A stretch of DNA of 64,000 nucleotides, from the NCBI GenBank assembly GCA_000934455.1, contig KN888128.1, positions 87,912 through 151,911 on the forward strand, in the 5' to 3' direction. The stretch comes from Apostichopus parvimensis. Its lineage: Eukaryota; Echinodermata; Holothuroidea; Aspidochirotida; Stichopodidae. A program made the translations under genes and the position numbers. The notes below the pieces were generated by a model, which was not told where the DNA came from, searched no databases, and worked only from the letters and a program-made list of their open reading frames with translations. Below, piece by piece: positions 23,801 to 30,000 of this stretch; the first letter of the stretch is position 1, and every line of letters begins with the position of its first letter.

Positions 23801-24819
23801 ACCTAATCAGAAAGATATCCACTGCTAAGAACAGTAATAAGGAGAAGACTGTCACATTTATTATAAACTTTCATTTTAACCTTCAGTTGCTACTTAAACA
23901 GCAGATTCAGCAAATGTACCACGTATTGACAGACACATAGTGGCTATTGATTATACTAAGGCATACCCAAGTAGTTTCATTCAAATGGTTTGAGAAATGA
24001 ACTTGTCCATTCGATTCTGACAAATTTGTAAGTCAGGCGGTGTACTGTACTACATCCGCATAAATCCCATGCAAGTCCAAACAAACAATGATTGAAACGA
24101 AACGATATTCACAACACGAAACTATTTTTTATTTGGAATTCAAAGTTGAAGAAACCCAAAACATTTTAAGACGTTAAATGAGCTGCATTTTCAAATGGAT
24201 TACGGGAAAGGAAAGACAAGCTCCTGCAAATTGAGGATACTAAATTGTAAAGAGATTTTTTTTACATTTTGGAGGGCAGGTGGTGAAGGCGGTAAGAAAC
24301 TGATTTGAATGTTCAACATCTGCTCATCAAGTCCATAAATCTCTAAACCATCGAGTTGAAAGTTTAACTACGGCCTGATATCAGTATTTAAGTGGTATTT
24401 ATTCTTTATTCCTGTGTAACAGAGGAACAACAGGAGGCCAATGTAAGTTTGAATAAATAATACTAGATATACTGGAGAAAAAAAATATTGGTGGCATCTA
24501 AGCCAGATCTTCTTTGTTCTTTCAAAACATCTTATCCTGATTCAGATTCATAGAAATTTATTTCAGTCACATTTGCAATAAACAACATAATGATACAAAG
24601 AACATGATCTTTTTAAAGAGAAAGAGATTGAGGAGTGCCCACAAGAAGCTTGGAGTAGCTGAATCGTGAACATGTGAACATGAACGTGAACACCCCCCTT
24701 TGAAACTTGTAAGGTTTCTTACCAATATCTTTTTTCCTTTGATTACTAGTTGAAATTGCAAAAAACTCATTCATGAGCACTTCCAGAGCCCTCAGAGAAG
24801 CCTCCTCTGATGACGACGC
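2757..24819 (-). CDS. XPO6: Exportin-6, 23 of about 24 coding exons (spliced)
   Basis: Nuclear export receptor of the importin-beta/karyopherin superfamily. The family member exportin-6 carries profilin-actin out of the nucleus with RanGTP. Joining 23 minus-strand exons (each listed separately) gives one open frame of 3,444 nt: 1,147 codons plus a TGA stop. With a start Met this is about 1,148 residues, close to the roughly 1,125 residues of vertebrate XPO6. All junctions are GT-AG and all phases fit. Collinear matches to remembered vertebrate XPO6 run throughout: EEASLRALE at the N-terminus, EELLNNF, RNKL-KV (residues about 109-115), TSEEL-PREDLS, NCVP-FEE-LL-MFQQTF, QAQLEELDDE-like, HCTLRDLSTLLQA-GRL, LAAVQAYSHWLAQ, AFGQSFLQPDI and VNDLRY-RLCN at the C-terminus. 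The protein should be an all-helical HEAT-repeat solenoid with an importin-beta N-terminal region and an Xpo1-like segment after it. No signal peptide or membrane segment is expected. The only missing part is the first exon with the start codon. Confidence 0.96.
3467..3697 (-). CDS. XPO6: XPO6 coding exon 23 (residues 1039-1115)
   Basis: Acceptor TCTCCGTCTGCAG, donor GTAAGT, 231 nt, phase 0 at both ends. It encodes KIFKDMMMFPFLNVLHQVLL, then GRTHELLNEEIMLMIYNMAA, VDMNQYFTNFLGEFL and LARNFKKDD. Confidence 0.97.
3831..4195 (+). repeat. Dispersed repeat family R1, copy 1
   Basis: About 365 bp in the intron between exons 22 and 23. It shares AAGGCCTAGAATTT, CAATAATATTTGCTGA, GGGGCTTAT and TTCTTAATGTCTACT with an inverted copy at about 54,290-54,665, and in part with 19,175-19,400. 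No coding potential or terminal repeats seen. Confidence 0.65.
4536..4634 (-). CDS. XPO6: XPO6 coding exon 22 (residues 1006-1038)
   Basis: Acceptor TCATTTCTTCAG, donor GTAAGGA, 99 nt, phase 0 at both ends. It encodes AFGQSFLQPDISVFRQNMKA, then LELLNSKSKLYDK. AFGQSFLQPDI is nearly invariant in the family. Confidence 0.97.
4842..5359. mobile_element. Foldback element with long inverted arms
   Basis: A left arm (about 4,842-4,965) is mirrored by a right arm (about 5,231-5,359) in the intron between exons 21 and 22. Shared blocks in inverted order include TACCACTCTATACTGT, ATATCATGCTTCAAA, GTACTGACAGTAT and TTCATACTG(T/C)TCATACTGTC. The 265-bp centre has no recognisable transposase. The structure is that of a non-autonomous foldback/MITE element. 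The superfamily is undetermined because no convincing target duplication is visible. Confidence 0.6.
5470..5625 (-). CDS. XPO6: XPO6 coding exon 21 (residues 954-1005)
   Basis: Acceptor CTCTATTTAACAG, donor GTAAACA, 156 nt, phase 0 at both ends. It encodes RASPDIKPALYRLLFELLQN, then KWRYFFPTSVLSKIQGSTDA and a QFIAIMQ end. The W-YFF core is conserved. Confidence 0.96.
5926..6095. repeat. Short tandem duplication after the exon 20 donor
   Basis: TTCCTTGACCAAT followed by an AAAGC/CTT(A)TTG/CTGCAGGAA-like block occurs at about 5,930 and again at about 6,051, a period near 121 bp. The second copy ends just beside the exon 20 donor at 6,106. Confidence 0.5.
6107..6218 (-). CDS. XPO6: XPO6 coding exon 20 (residues 916-953)
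   Basis: Acceptor TCAATTTACAG, donor GTTAGT, 112 nt, phase 2 in and 0 out. It encodes FLNILEIIIQEPGSAFKAFI, then PNIISICMDHIYPIIAE, matching the QEPG-FK-F-P-II--CM--YPIIAE block of vertebrate XPO6. Confidence 0.96.
6922..6981 (-). CDS. XPO6: XPO6 coding exon 19 (residues 896-916)
   Basis: Smallest exon, 60 nt. Acceptor CTTCTCTTTACAG, donor GTAAGAC, phase 2 at both ends. It encodes DQLAETIQHESTAGTRVVE. Confidence 0.94.
6982..8043. other. XPO6 intron, simple repeat only
   Basis: About 1.06 kb. It contains a (TG)8 microsatellite near 7,772-7,788 and a duplicated GGTC(T)GTGAACATTT / GGTCCCTAT phrase around 7,060-7,410, also seen near 41,300. Nothing coding. Confidence 0.5.
8044..8158 (-). CDS. 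XPO6: XPO6 coding exon 18 (residues 858-896)
   Basis: Acceptor TATTGTTTCCACCAG, donor GTTCAAT (weak), 115 nt, phase 1 in and 2 out. It encodes VIEDMMGFYLALFQGLRVQM, then GIPSIQSTIAVFVSLFT. The family motif LF-GLRVQMG is present. The donor is the only one that keeps the frame. Confidence 0.92.
8690..9153. repeat. Minisatellite, units of about 96-105 bp, abutting a splice donor
   Basis: Pyrimidine-rich on the plus strand. Three well-aligned units start at about 8,851, 8,947 and 9,052, each beginning CTATCCCTCTCCCTCATTAC and ending with GTTAGAC or ATTAGAC. More decayed units lie to the left. The last unit ends 6-8 nt from the exon 17 donor at 9,160. Confidence 0.8.
9161..9316 (-). CDS. XPO6: XPO6 coding exon 17 (residues 806-858)
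   Basis: Acceptor TTTTCCTCCGTAG, donor GTAATTG, 156 nt, phase 1 in and 1 out. It encodes VKPTIHKTLHLLSDQVESIA, then GEVSKTKQVCYHSLQESIQV and TLHIFPIYIHQP. CYHSLQES-QV is a clear family landmark. The donor abuts a minisatellite. Confidence 0.95.
10059..10423. mobile_element. hAT-type non-autonomous DNA transposon (MITE), 365 bp
   Basis: Perfect 15-bp terminal inverted repeats CAGTGGCGTCGCCAG at 10,059-10,073 and 10,409-10,423. They are flanked directly by an 8-bp duplication, GCCGTCAA (10,051-10,058) and GCCATCAA (10,424-10,431), with one transition. An 8-bp target duplication with CAGTGGCG-type ends fits the hAT superfamily. The interior is G/C-homopolymer rich and has no transposase. It lies in the intron between XPO6 exons 16 and 17. 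Confidence 0.85.
10521..10727 (-). pseudogene. LINE (non-LTR retrotransposon) reverse transcriptase C-terminal relic
   Basis: A 68-codon open frame on the minus strand reads SSDLRPLDLFLRNKPLPTIK, then VRSWGNICCTSAAHLWNKSP, then ESIKLTSSLVSFKSTLKTHLF. The pattern G-x(5)SAA-LWN-x-P-x(2)IK-x(2)SL-SFKS-LKTHLF is the usual C-terminal end of Jockey/CR1/L2-like LINE polymerases. The catalytic domain is absent. It starts exactly at the exon 16 donor of XPO6, so the element lies against or across the splice site. Confidence 0.75.
10728..10917 (-). CDS. XPO6: XPO6 coding exon 16 (residues 743-806)
   Basis: Acceptor CTTTTCTTCAG, donor GTGAGTT, 190 nt, phase 0 in and 1 out. It encodes VQLIVCRALSNILILPWPNI, a basic stretch, and SDYRALKSMPNLSKDKELQA. 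The donor is immediately followed by a LINE reverse-transcriptase relic on the same strand, so the last few codons and the donor could derive from the element. Confidence 0.93.
11390..11905. repeat. Minisatellite, units of about 75-85 bp
   Basis: At least six units with CCCATCTCTGCCCTC, TTGACCAATCCCTTCCC and ATTCACCCTACCCCTGCCTG. The array ends about 50 nt from the exon 15 donor. Long open frames across it are repeat artefacts. Confidence 0.85.
11957..12254 (-). CDS. XPO6: XPO6 coding exon 15 (residues 643-742)
   Basis: Acceptor TTCAATTTAG, donor GTAAGTTT, 298 nt, phase 2 in and 0 out. It encodes HAHTLAAVQAYSHWLAQFYG, continues through LLRSIIEAIEPLLGKEVPAK and AVHLFLSISTTVRPTFLVEL, and ends SSHPTD. 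The exon is visibly richer in G and C than its introns. Confidence 0.97.
12532..12624 (-). CDS. XPO6: XPO6 coding exon 14 (residues 612-643)
   Basis: Acceptor CATAATCTTACAG, donor GTAAGTAC, 93 nt, phase 2 at both ends. It encodes FCQAAVYGSSSKLFLVKTAV, then PTVLQPDLAE. The Val codon is split across the next junction. Confidence 0.95.
12625..13011. other. XPO6 intron, nothing notable
   Basis: AT-rich with a short ATT run near 12,781-12,803. No coding or structural signal. Confidence 0.5.
13012..13171 (-). CDS. XPO6: XPO6 coding exon 13 (residues 559-612)
   Basis: Acceptor TTCTCATCTAG, donor GTGAGTT, 160 nt, phase 1 in and 2 out. It encodes RKLTIVAENECRKLHCTLRD, then LSTLLQAMGRLSDHFISEKF and ASRFENGLSLVEK, a strongly conserved XPO6 block. 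Confidence 0.96.
13268..13530. repeat. Tandem duplication, period about 165 bp
   Basis: GCATTTTAGTTGTAACTTTGT, then TTAAACAAAAAGTGA and GTGAGAAAT, occur near 13,298-13,357 and 13,465-13,525. Copies are diverged and lie in the intron after exon 13's acceptor. Confidence 0.65.
14392..14461 (-). CDS. XPO6: XPO6 coding exon 12 (residues 536-559)
   Basis: Short exon of 70 nt. Acceptor ATATCATAG (weak pyrimidine tract), donor GTACGT, phase 0 in and 1 out. It encodes YPAFQENLEVYLGLGQFVID and SSE. A pogo-like MITE sits about 130 nt upstream of the acceptor. Confidence 0.93.
14593..15021. mobile_element. pogo/Tigger-like MITE, about 430 bp
   Basis: The left end reads CAGTTAAACCTTGATC and the right end, in reverse complement, CAGTAAAAACCTGGACT. 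Both are flanked by TA (14,591-14,592 and 15,022-15,023). CAGT-AAACCT ends with a TA target duplication fit the pogo branch of Tc1/mariner. Inside, a block of about 55 bp (AACACACTAAAC...CACAATTATGAATGG) occurs twice, near 14,773 and 14,936. No transposase. Confidence 0.65.
15449..15541 (-). CDS. XPO6: XPO6 coding exon 11 (residues 505-535)
   Basis: Acceptor ATTATCTTTTAG, donor GTGAGTAA, 93 nt, phase 0 at both ends. It encodes EETEWQHFLRQCLEIIAKIA, then ELLPTEAFGIL. Confidence 0.95.
15931..16430. repeat. Minisatellite of about 20-21 bp (CAGTGGATTAAGATATAAC)
   Basis: More than 20 imperfect units with a higher-order pattern of roughly 120 bp. It fills most of the intron between exons 10 and 11 and ends about 75 nt from the exon 10 donor. 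Confidence 0.85.
16508..16616 (-). CDS. XPO6: XPO6 coding exon 10 (residues 468-504)
   Basis: Acceptor CACCTTCCACAG, donor GTGAGTT, 109 nt, phase 2 in and 0 out. It encodes YRDALVSVMSELLRKMQFGF, then NQTQLEELDDELLDDD. The acidic LEELDDE-LDDD run is diagnostic of XPO6. Confidence 0.96.
16962..17074 (-). CDS. XPO6: XPO6 coding exon 9 (residues 431-468)
   Basis: Acceptor TTTTACTCAG, donor GTAATA, 113 nt, phase 0 in and 2 out. It encodes PSEEGFFNCLDIWSVFLDYL and QDKFQASRLQEGNHLID, matching the GYFSCLDIWT-FLDYL region of vertebrate XPO6. Confidence 0.95.
17306..17560 (-). pseudogene. Two decayed tandem copies of the 3' half of XPO6 exon 8
   Basis: Copy 2 (about 17,478-17,545) still reads FNSNTHFPVVEFFALLCK against FESNAHFPVVEFLALLYK in the real exon. 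Copy 1 (about 17,306-17,387) reads LALLYKHIFK but lacks the PVVE part. Both are on the sense strand of XPO6, in the intron directly after exon 8, spaced 157 and 233 bp from the next copy. Each is followed on the plus strand by a C-rich tract. The acceptor half is absent and the donors have decayed, so they are unlikely to be spliced. Confidence 0.8.
17608..17632. repeat. Short interstitial telomere-like repeat (CCCTAA)n
   Basis: About four CCCTAA units in tandem, bracketed on both sides by a C-run plus ACCCTACAC. It lies between the decayed exon copies and the real exon 8. TTAGGG is the usual metazoan telomere repeat. Confidence 0.7.
17706..17832 (-). CDS. XPO6: XPO6 coding exon 8 (residues 388-430)
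   Basis: Acceptor TTTCTTTCACAG, donor GTAAGAG, 127 nt. It encodes YVEKFTDFLRLFVDVHLKR, then FESNAHFPVVEFLALLYKYT and FKQ. The 3' half of this exon has two decayed copies in the following intron (see 17,306-17,560). Confidence 0.96.
17833..18533. other. XPO6 intron, nothing notable
   Basis: AT-rich intron of 701 bp without repeats or frames that could be supported. Confidence 0.5.
18534..18990 (-). CDS. XPO6: XPO6 coding exon 7 (residues 236-388)
   Basis: Largest exon, 457 nt. Acceptor CATTTTCCATCCTCAG, donor GTGAGAA. It encodes a variable linker, then helical repeats with HFFSWMPLSAHISSNLLTVI, FHLANFGCDI, a Ser-rich insert, and IGVLAMNCINEIVGKNCVPV followed by FEEFLLKMFQQTF. It ends in the split codon of TELDS. 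Confidence 0.96.
19107..19150. repeat. Three tandem copies of AAATCTACTGGTTA-type unit
   Basis: A 17-bp unit repeated almost exactly three times in the intron between exons 6 and 7. Confidence 0.8.
19175..19400 (+). repeat. Dispersed repeat family R1, copy 2
   Basis: Partial copy that shares ACATCAGTT-CTGTACAGG, GCTTATGTT-GGT, GA-TGCTGAGCGAC-like and CTTAATGTCTACTGGCAG with 3,950-4,110. Confidence 0.6.
19705..19839 (-). CDS. XPO6: XPO6 coding exon 6 (residues 191-236)
   Basis: Acceptor TCTATCTTCCAG, donor GTTGGT, 135 nt, phase 1 in and 1 out. It encodes ILETILDKH, then a Pro/Ser-rich linker (TSTPPPSPTHGDNDDGSP) that is also present but poorly conserved in vertebrate XPO6. The donor is chosen at TCAG|GTTGGT because it alone keeps the frame into exon 7. 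Exon boundary slightly less certain than the rest. Confidence 0.88.
20436..20595 (-). CDS. XPO6: XPO6 coding exon 5 (residues 138-191)
   Basis: Acceptor TTTGGTTACAG, donor GTAAAT, 160 nt, phase 0 in and 1 out. It encodes LIQQQGTTSMGLQMLLTTSE, then ELVSPREDLSADRKEQLRKL. The TSEEL-PREDLS stretch is a strong XPO6 landmark. Confidence 0.95.
20800..20842. repeat. (ATT)n microsatellite
   Basis: About 14 ATT units with one interruption. Confidence 0.9.
20835..21260. repeat. Three tandem units of about 110-130 bp next to the exon 4 donor
   Basis: Each unit has TATT(A/C)-ACTCTGTAT or similar, GGTG(C)TAACAAATCACCA-like, CTTTTCCTAAT and GGAAACCCTGACCAGGGAT-like text. The last unit ends about 25 bp from the exon 4 donor at 21,282. 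Confidence 0.65.
21283..21480 (-). CDS. XPO6: XPO6 coding exon 4 (residues 72-137)
   Basis: Acceptor GCTCTTTCCCAG, donor GTTTGT, 198 nt, phase 0 at both ends. It encodes 66 residues from NLINRQWVGLPPAEKLEIRN to LDWPHFYPDFFNNIIQ. This is the start of the Xpo1/importin-beta-like domain. The donor is weaker than the others and is followed by a tandem repeat. Confidence 0.95.
21481..23599. other. XPO6 intron 3, no feature supported
   Basis: About 2.1 kb. A GC-richer patch with CpGs at 22,180-22,260 and 22,480-22,580 may be an old transposon, but ends could not be defined. The open frames there lack family matches. Confidence 0.4.
23600..23712 (-). CDS. XPO6: XPO6 coding exon 3 (residues 34-71)
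   Basis: Acceptor CTCTCTTCAG, donor GTAAGG, 113 nt. It completes a split Glu and encodes EELLNNFSSQQGAWHQCFYF followed by LGHTRNEYVLMYTLSVFE, matching the conserved second helical repeat of XPO6. Confidence 0.95.
24723..24819 (-). CDS. XPO6: XPO6 coding exon 2 (residues 2-34)
   Basis: Acceptor TTTCATTTAG, donor GTAAGAAA. Phase 0 in, phase 1 out, 97 nt. It encodes ASSSEEASLRALEVLMNEFF and continues to RKKDI, the start of the importin-beta-like N-terminus. Vertebrate XPO6 has EEASLRALE at the same place. Confidence 0.93.
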
Positions 24820-26516
24820 CTAAATGAAAAGAAAAAAAAATGAAGAAGAAAAATTATGAAATGTTCAGAGTCATTGCTGCAAAAAAACACAATGGATTGT
24901 TCGTTGGATGACCAGTGACATTTAATTGAAAAAAGCCACAACCTACATGTATGTGCTTAACCATCTCTGTTAAGGCATTATTAAACATTGGGTGTTTCGG
25001 AGTAAATTCTAATTTCCAAGCACTGACTGGTGCACATTGCACATTATTTAGGTCTCTCAAGGACAACAATGTGCATCTCATACATGCAACAAAGATACAT
25101 ATAGAAGCTGTTTGCAATAGCAAAGAATAATGGTCTACAATTTGATGAAACTATGTTCAAAAACAATTAGTTGGCATTCATATACTGAATCAATTTTGTT
25201 TTTGTTTTCTTCATTAAAAACCATTAATTTTGTCTAAATTCAATCGTTCTGTACATCTGCACTTTACGATGGATTCATTAATTATTTCAAAGGTTTTTGT
25301 AAAAGTACCGTGCATGGGAGGTGGGGGGAGGGCATGGGGGGAGGGGATCCATAGTTGAATGATGTACAGTCAGACGTTCATGCAAAAGATTATCACATAC
25401 ACACCATTTTACCCTACTGTATTTCGAAAACTGCAATCAGCTTGAGCATAGAACTTTGCCTAAAATGGTTAACAGAAAAGAACCTTTTCATTACAAAGTT
25501 GATGCTTGAAAATTAACACTATGATGTTTTTGGAAGCAATATACATGTACATATCTGCCTACGATTTTCCTTTTTTATTATTTGTTGCCATGGTGGATTA
25601 AACATTTTAATTCTGCGGTGGATTTTCCATATAAATACGGTATCTCAATACTATTTCGTCCCCTCCAGGACGCTGATCAACAGCTTGGAGACAAAATCAA
25701 TGTATTCCCTTCATATAGGCTTTAGTATTGTCCTGAGTTACCTGTTTTTCTTTAGAATGTTCCTGATATGTGTTTCTACAATTTTCTTTGATCTCTTAAA
25801 CCGTAAAAAGGTCAGATAATTCGTTGACCACTACTCTAATGGTATCAATACCTCAATCATATATACTGTAAGTCTGTATAGAGAAAGGCCCAAAGTCAAA
25901 AATTGTGCAAATTTGTTGTATTTTTTCTACATCAACAGTAGTCTAGTATCCTGCTGTTAAAAGTTGCAGTTTTCAAAGTCTGTTGTAGAACTGATTCTGG
26001 AATCTATCTTTGCCGTCGATGAACAATCAGCTGTTTAACCCCCACAAAGAGTGGGTAGGCCTAACCGATGCTTTTGTGTAGTTGTCAGTGATTTATTGAA
26101 AGCTGAAGGTTTGATGTGTTAGGACACTTTCCACAGCTTTGTGAAATTTTTCCATGTTTTGAAAGCTGACATCTAGACCAAACTCGATATGGCCGCACTA
26201 TAATTTTGCTGAATTAAATTTATGGTAGGTGGGTGTGTCTGAAATGTGACATTTCCACATTTTATACTTTCCTACTCCAAATGCAATGTAATGCAATGCT
26301 ACCAAGATCTAAGCAAGACTAGGCCTTTACAACAAACGTTAAAAAGCACTATGGGCGTGTGGTGGCCCTGTACTGCTGCGTTTCATTACAAACTGCCGTC
26401 CATGATGTAGACTAGCCTAAAATATGTCTTTACTTTGTGTCACAAAACAAAACGAATGCAAAAACTACACTCATGGCATTTTACAATATTCGTTAGGGAA
26501 ATGAAACCCCGCCTAC
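24820..26516. other. Probable XPO6 intron 1, no feature supported
   Basis: AT-rich, with a G-rich patch at 25,315-25,347. No exon evidence. Confidence 0.4.
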
Positions 26517-26519
26517 CAT
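26517..26519 (-). CDS. XPO6: Candidate XPO6 start codon (one-codon exon 1)
   Basis: The second coding exon starts exactly on a codon boundary with Ala-Ser, as after the initiator Met in vertebrate XPO6. Exon 1 may therefore end right after ATG. Scanning upstream on the minus strand, an ATG directly followed by GTAGGC lies here, preceded by AAGA and by an in-frame TAA 12 nt upstream. The DNA behind it is locally richer in CpG than its surroundings. Other ATG|GT sites exist upstream of exon 2, so the choice is an inference. Confidence 0.35.
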
Positions 26520-27000
26520 TCTTGTCGATTAACACAGAACGGCTCCGTCGAGGAGAAGAAAACGTTGAGATGACAAATTCTTCAGTAAGGGTTTTCATAT
26601 GCTGGATTCACCGTAAATAAGTTAGCTTCTTGCTGAGCCTTTATTACTCTAGTCTAAGATTAAAATCCCCTCTACCTGGATTCAGCATTGATAACGTTGG
26701 CCTTATGTAGCAGAACCAGTCTAAACCTGATATATTATATTTCCGTACGTATTCTCATCACGACGGACGTGCGCATGTGATCCACACAGAACTGCATGAT
26801 ATGTGATCCCAGTCTTGCCGGCGGTTGAACTTTGAAAGGTCATAACGCAGGCGTGTGTTTCTCTAAGAAGTGTGAAAGCGTCTTTCCGATTTGTAGGCCT
26901 AATATTGGTGAGCAATTCTGACTGTACCATCCACCCCCGCACAAATAGAGTCTTACCCCACTTTTACAAACGAGAGAGGAAGGGAAGGATAAAATTTCCT
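26520..27000 (-). promoter_or_regulatory. Candidate XPO6 promoter region
   Basis: This stretch upstream of the candidate start codon has more CpGs than its neighbours (CCTCGACGGAGCCG, CGTACGGAAAT, GCGCACGTCCGTCGTG and CCGCCGGC on the minus strand). No TATA box was placed with confidence. The call depends on the exon 1 assignment. Confidence 0.25.
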
Positions 27001-30000
27001 GTACGATGAAGTACGAGTCTTGAAAGAGTTGGAGCAGGAACAAAGTGACTGGTAGAAATATAGTTTAAGGACATAAACGTTACGGGAAAACAGCCTTAGC
27101 CTGGAGTAGTGGGAAAGAATTGTTAGTGATGCTATACAAACCTCCCACCACACTATGACTGGGGTTGGAACAGGGGGGGGGGGGGTTAGGAAGCTTCCAA
27201 AAAGTGGGGGGCACAACATCAGAGGGGCACTTTCTCATTCCACAACCACCACTCGTTATGCTATAAACCGATACACAACGGCCATATCACTTAAATATAT
27301 ATGATGTGTTAGTATGCTATCAATACTATTATGGTGCACGTGACTCTATCAACCTACATCTGTCCATCCATAATTTAGAACTTTCCCCAAAAATTCATCC
27401 TGTGTTTATTGCTTGAACAAAAGTCTTTAGCAACCTCGGTTAAATCCAAGTCATCGGGCCTGGGACGTTTGCAATGTTGCAACATACCAGGACCAGTTGT
27501 AGTATAGAATAATATGCTAGTAGAATGAGCTGCAACATTGAGTTTTTATTTATTGAGATTGTTTATTGTTAACCGTGCTACAAAAAAATATGGGATGCCA
27601 ATTTAAAAATAAAATATTAAATTTAGCAAAGGCTTAAGATATCCAAAAGACTTCTTCGTCAAAGGGGTACATTTTATTTGCCAGTAGGGCACATTTGCTA
27701 TTTTGGAAAAAAGTGGGGGGGGGGGCACGTGCCCCCAGTTCCCCGGGTTCATACCCCCTGTGTTGGGGTGTGGCATGAAGAATGAAACACAGTATTTCGC
27801 CCAATAATGTACCAAAACTGAATATTATTAGGTTGTTTCCAGAATAATTTGTTGGGGGTTGACAATGAACGGCTAAGATCATTATGGACTCAGGCGGAGC
27901 GGTCATTGTAAAGTTAAAAAACCGGTTTACTAAACGATATGTGTTACTTCGTTTTAACCATACCTTAGTTATTAGAATGGCTTATCTTTTGGGACCGTGG
28001 TTGGTAGACACGTGAGCGGCGTGCACATGGTTCCAAAACTGGGGGGCGGGGACATATTCTAAATTCTGGGGTCTTTGCAAAAAAGGAAACAAGAGTTTAG
28101 ACGTCATATTTATTATACTAATAAAATAGGTTTATAATTACGTCTGAACGCAATGTTGTGATAATATATGTATTCTTGAATTTTTGAGAGAGGTTGATAG
28201 GAGAACGGGGATGATATACACCCTTAGAAATAGTCAAGTCCTTCCCTGACTGAACATTCAAAATCCCCACTGAACCATTTCCCCCTCCCCGACTGACGAT
28301 AGTAGGCTTGGGTCAGTATTTTCGTGGATTTTAAAGTTTAAAATATTTATGCATGCTCGCGGTGATGGATGAAGGAGCAGGCATGGTCCCATTCTCTCAG
28401 CTGTTAGCGCAAATCCTTAAAACATGTTATAAGGATATTATAAAATGACCGGTTCATAATGGCCAGTAAGGCCTCTGTGCCAAAAGTAAAAATATCTTTC
28501 TTTAATTCCTATCGTACCATACACAATTTCCTTATAACAATTTTTACATAGTTATGAAAAACACACTGCAAAGTAATTACCATACTGAAAAACAAGTTGC
28601 GACTATCATAGGTCCTATATGATGAAAAGTTGTTTTTTAAGATAATGATCGCAAAATAACTGCGTCAATCATATATGACAAGGATAGGTTAGGCTCATAC
28701 TGTAAAATAACAGTGTACATAAAACGTAACAATGGTGTTATTTTGTTGTATTTATTTATCCGCAAAGATACGATGGTTTAACCTCTAAACCGATGACACA
28801 CAGAGGCCCGACTGAATAAAAAGGCCACTGAAAACAAACAACGCAACTGCACTGTGGTCATTTTTCGATAGTCGCCAAACACAGCTTCATCTACCGTGTA
28901 TTTGCTATGAAAATTCGAAGACATTCGTTATCTTGCATTCCAACTGGCCCCCTCCCCACTCGTGCCATTGACATGGGAAACGGAGCTGAGTCCATCCTGA
29001 TCCCGGCAATCCTCTCTTGAACGCTACACAGTACTTTAAACATTATATGGGTGCATGCATATGCGGACAAGCTATTAGTTTTGTTATTTTAACAACATTT
29101 CATATTCAAACTATTTGAATTGAGGACCCAATTATCACCTTCATAGCCTTGGTGATCCTCCAATGGACGATCCTGGGGCCTAGTGAAGGGGTAAACAGGG
29201 AAGAAGTATCCCATCCTCTTTGAGAAATTGATATGATTGCAATTTTTGAAGTACTTTATCTTGAAGAATTTTCCACCATTACAACATCATCAATTTCGTT
29301 TCTTTGGAATTCTTGGGCGACCCTCAAAATGTTTGGGCGACATAACAACGGGACGCAACCCCCATTTACATACAAAGGCTCTAAAAGAATGCAGGTGAAA
29401 CCATGGAGCTATAAACAGAGCTCCATGGTGTAACCAACTGAACCGTCGAGACAAAGTTGAATGAGCCCGAGGGAAGTGATGGACAATTTCTGGATATCAC
29501 GACAAATAATTTAGACATAGCTCCACCACTCCTGTTTGATGCGATTTTGTGGTGGCGCATTATTCTTTTAACTCTTCGAAGGAAAATGATCATAACGGTT
29601 CATTATATGTTCCTTTGTCAACTAATATCATATCTTCATAATGGAAAATTAATATAAGCAATCACGATTTGACGATTTAGAATGGCTCACGGTCTTCTTA
29701 AATGTATAAGAATAAAGTAGAACAGTATAGAACAAAAGTCGAACAAACAATGATACATTCCCGGGGTTACACGTAGGCTACTAACAAAGCTCTTTTTATA
29801 TTAAACAAAAGCCGAATATCTTTCAAAATACACTCCCTGACGCTTTCATGGTTGTATAGCGAACGAAACTGCGGATATGAATCCCGGTAAAACGGTATGC
29901 AAGGTATTATTTAGTTTCTGAACGGCACCCCCTCCCCGCCCCTCTTAAGAAAACAGATGGTCATAAAGATATGCATCCATTATACTCAACTGAGCTATAT

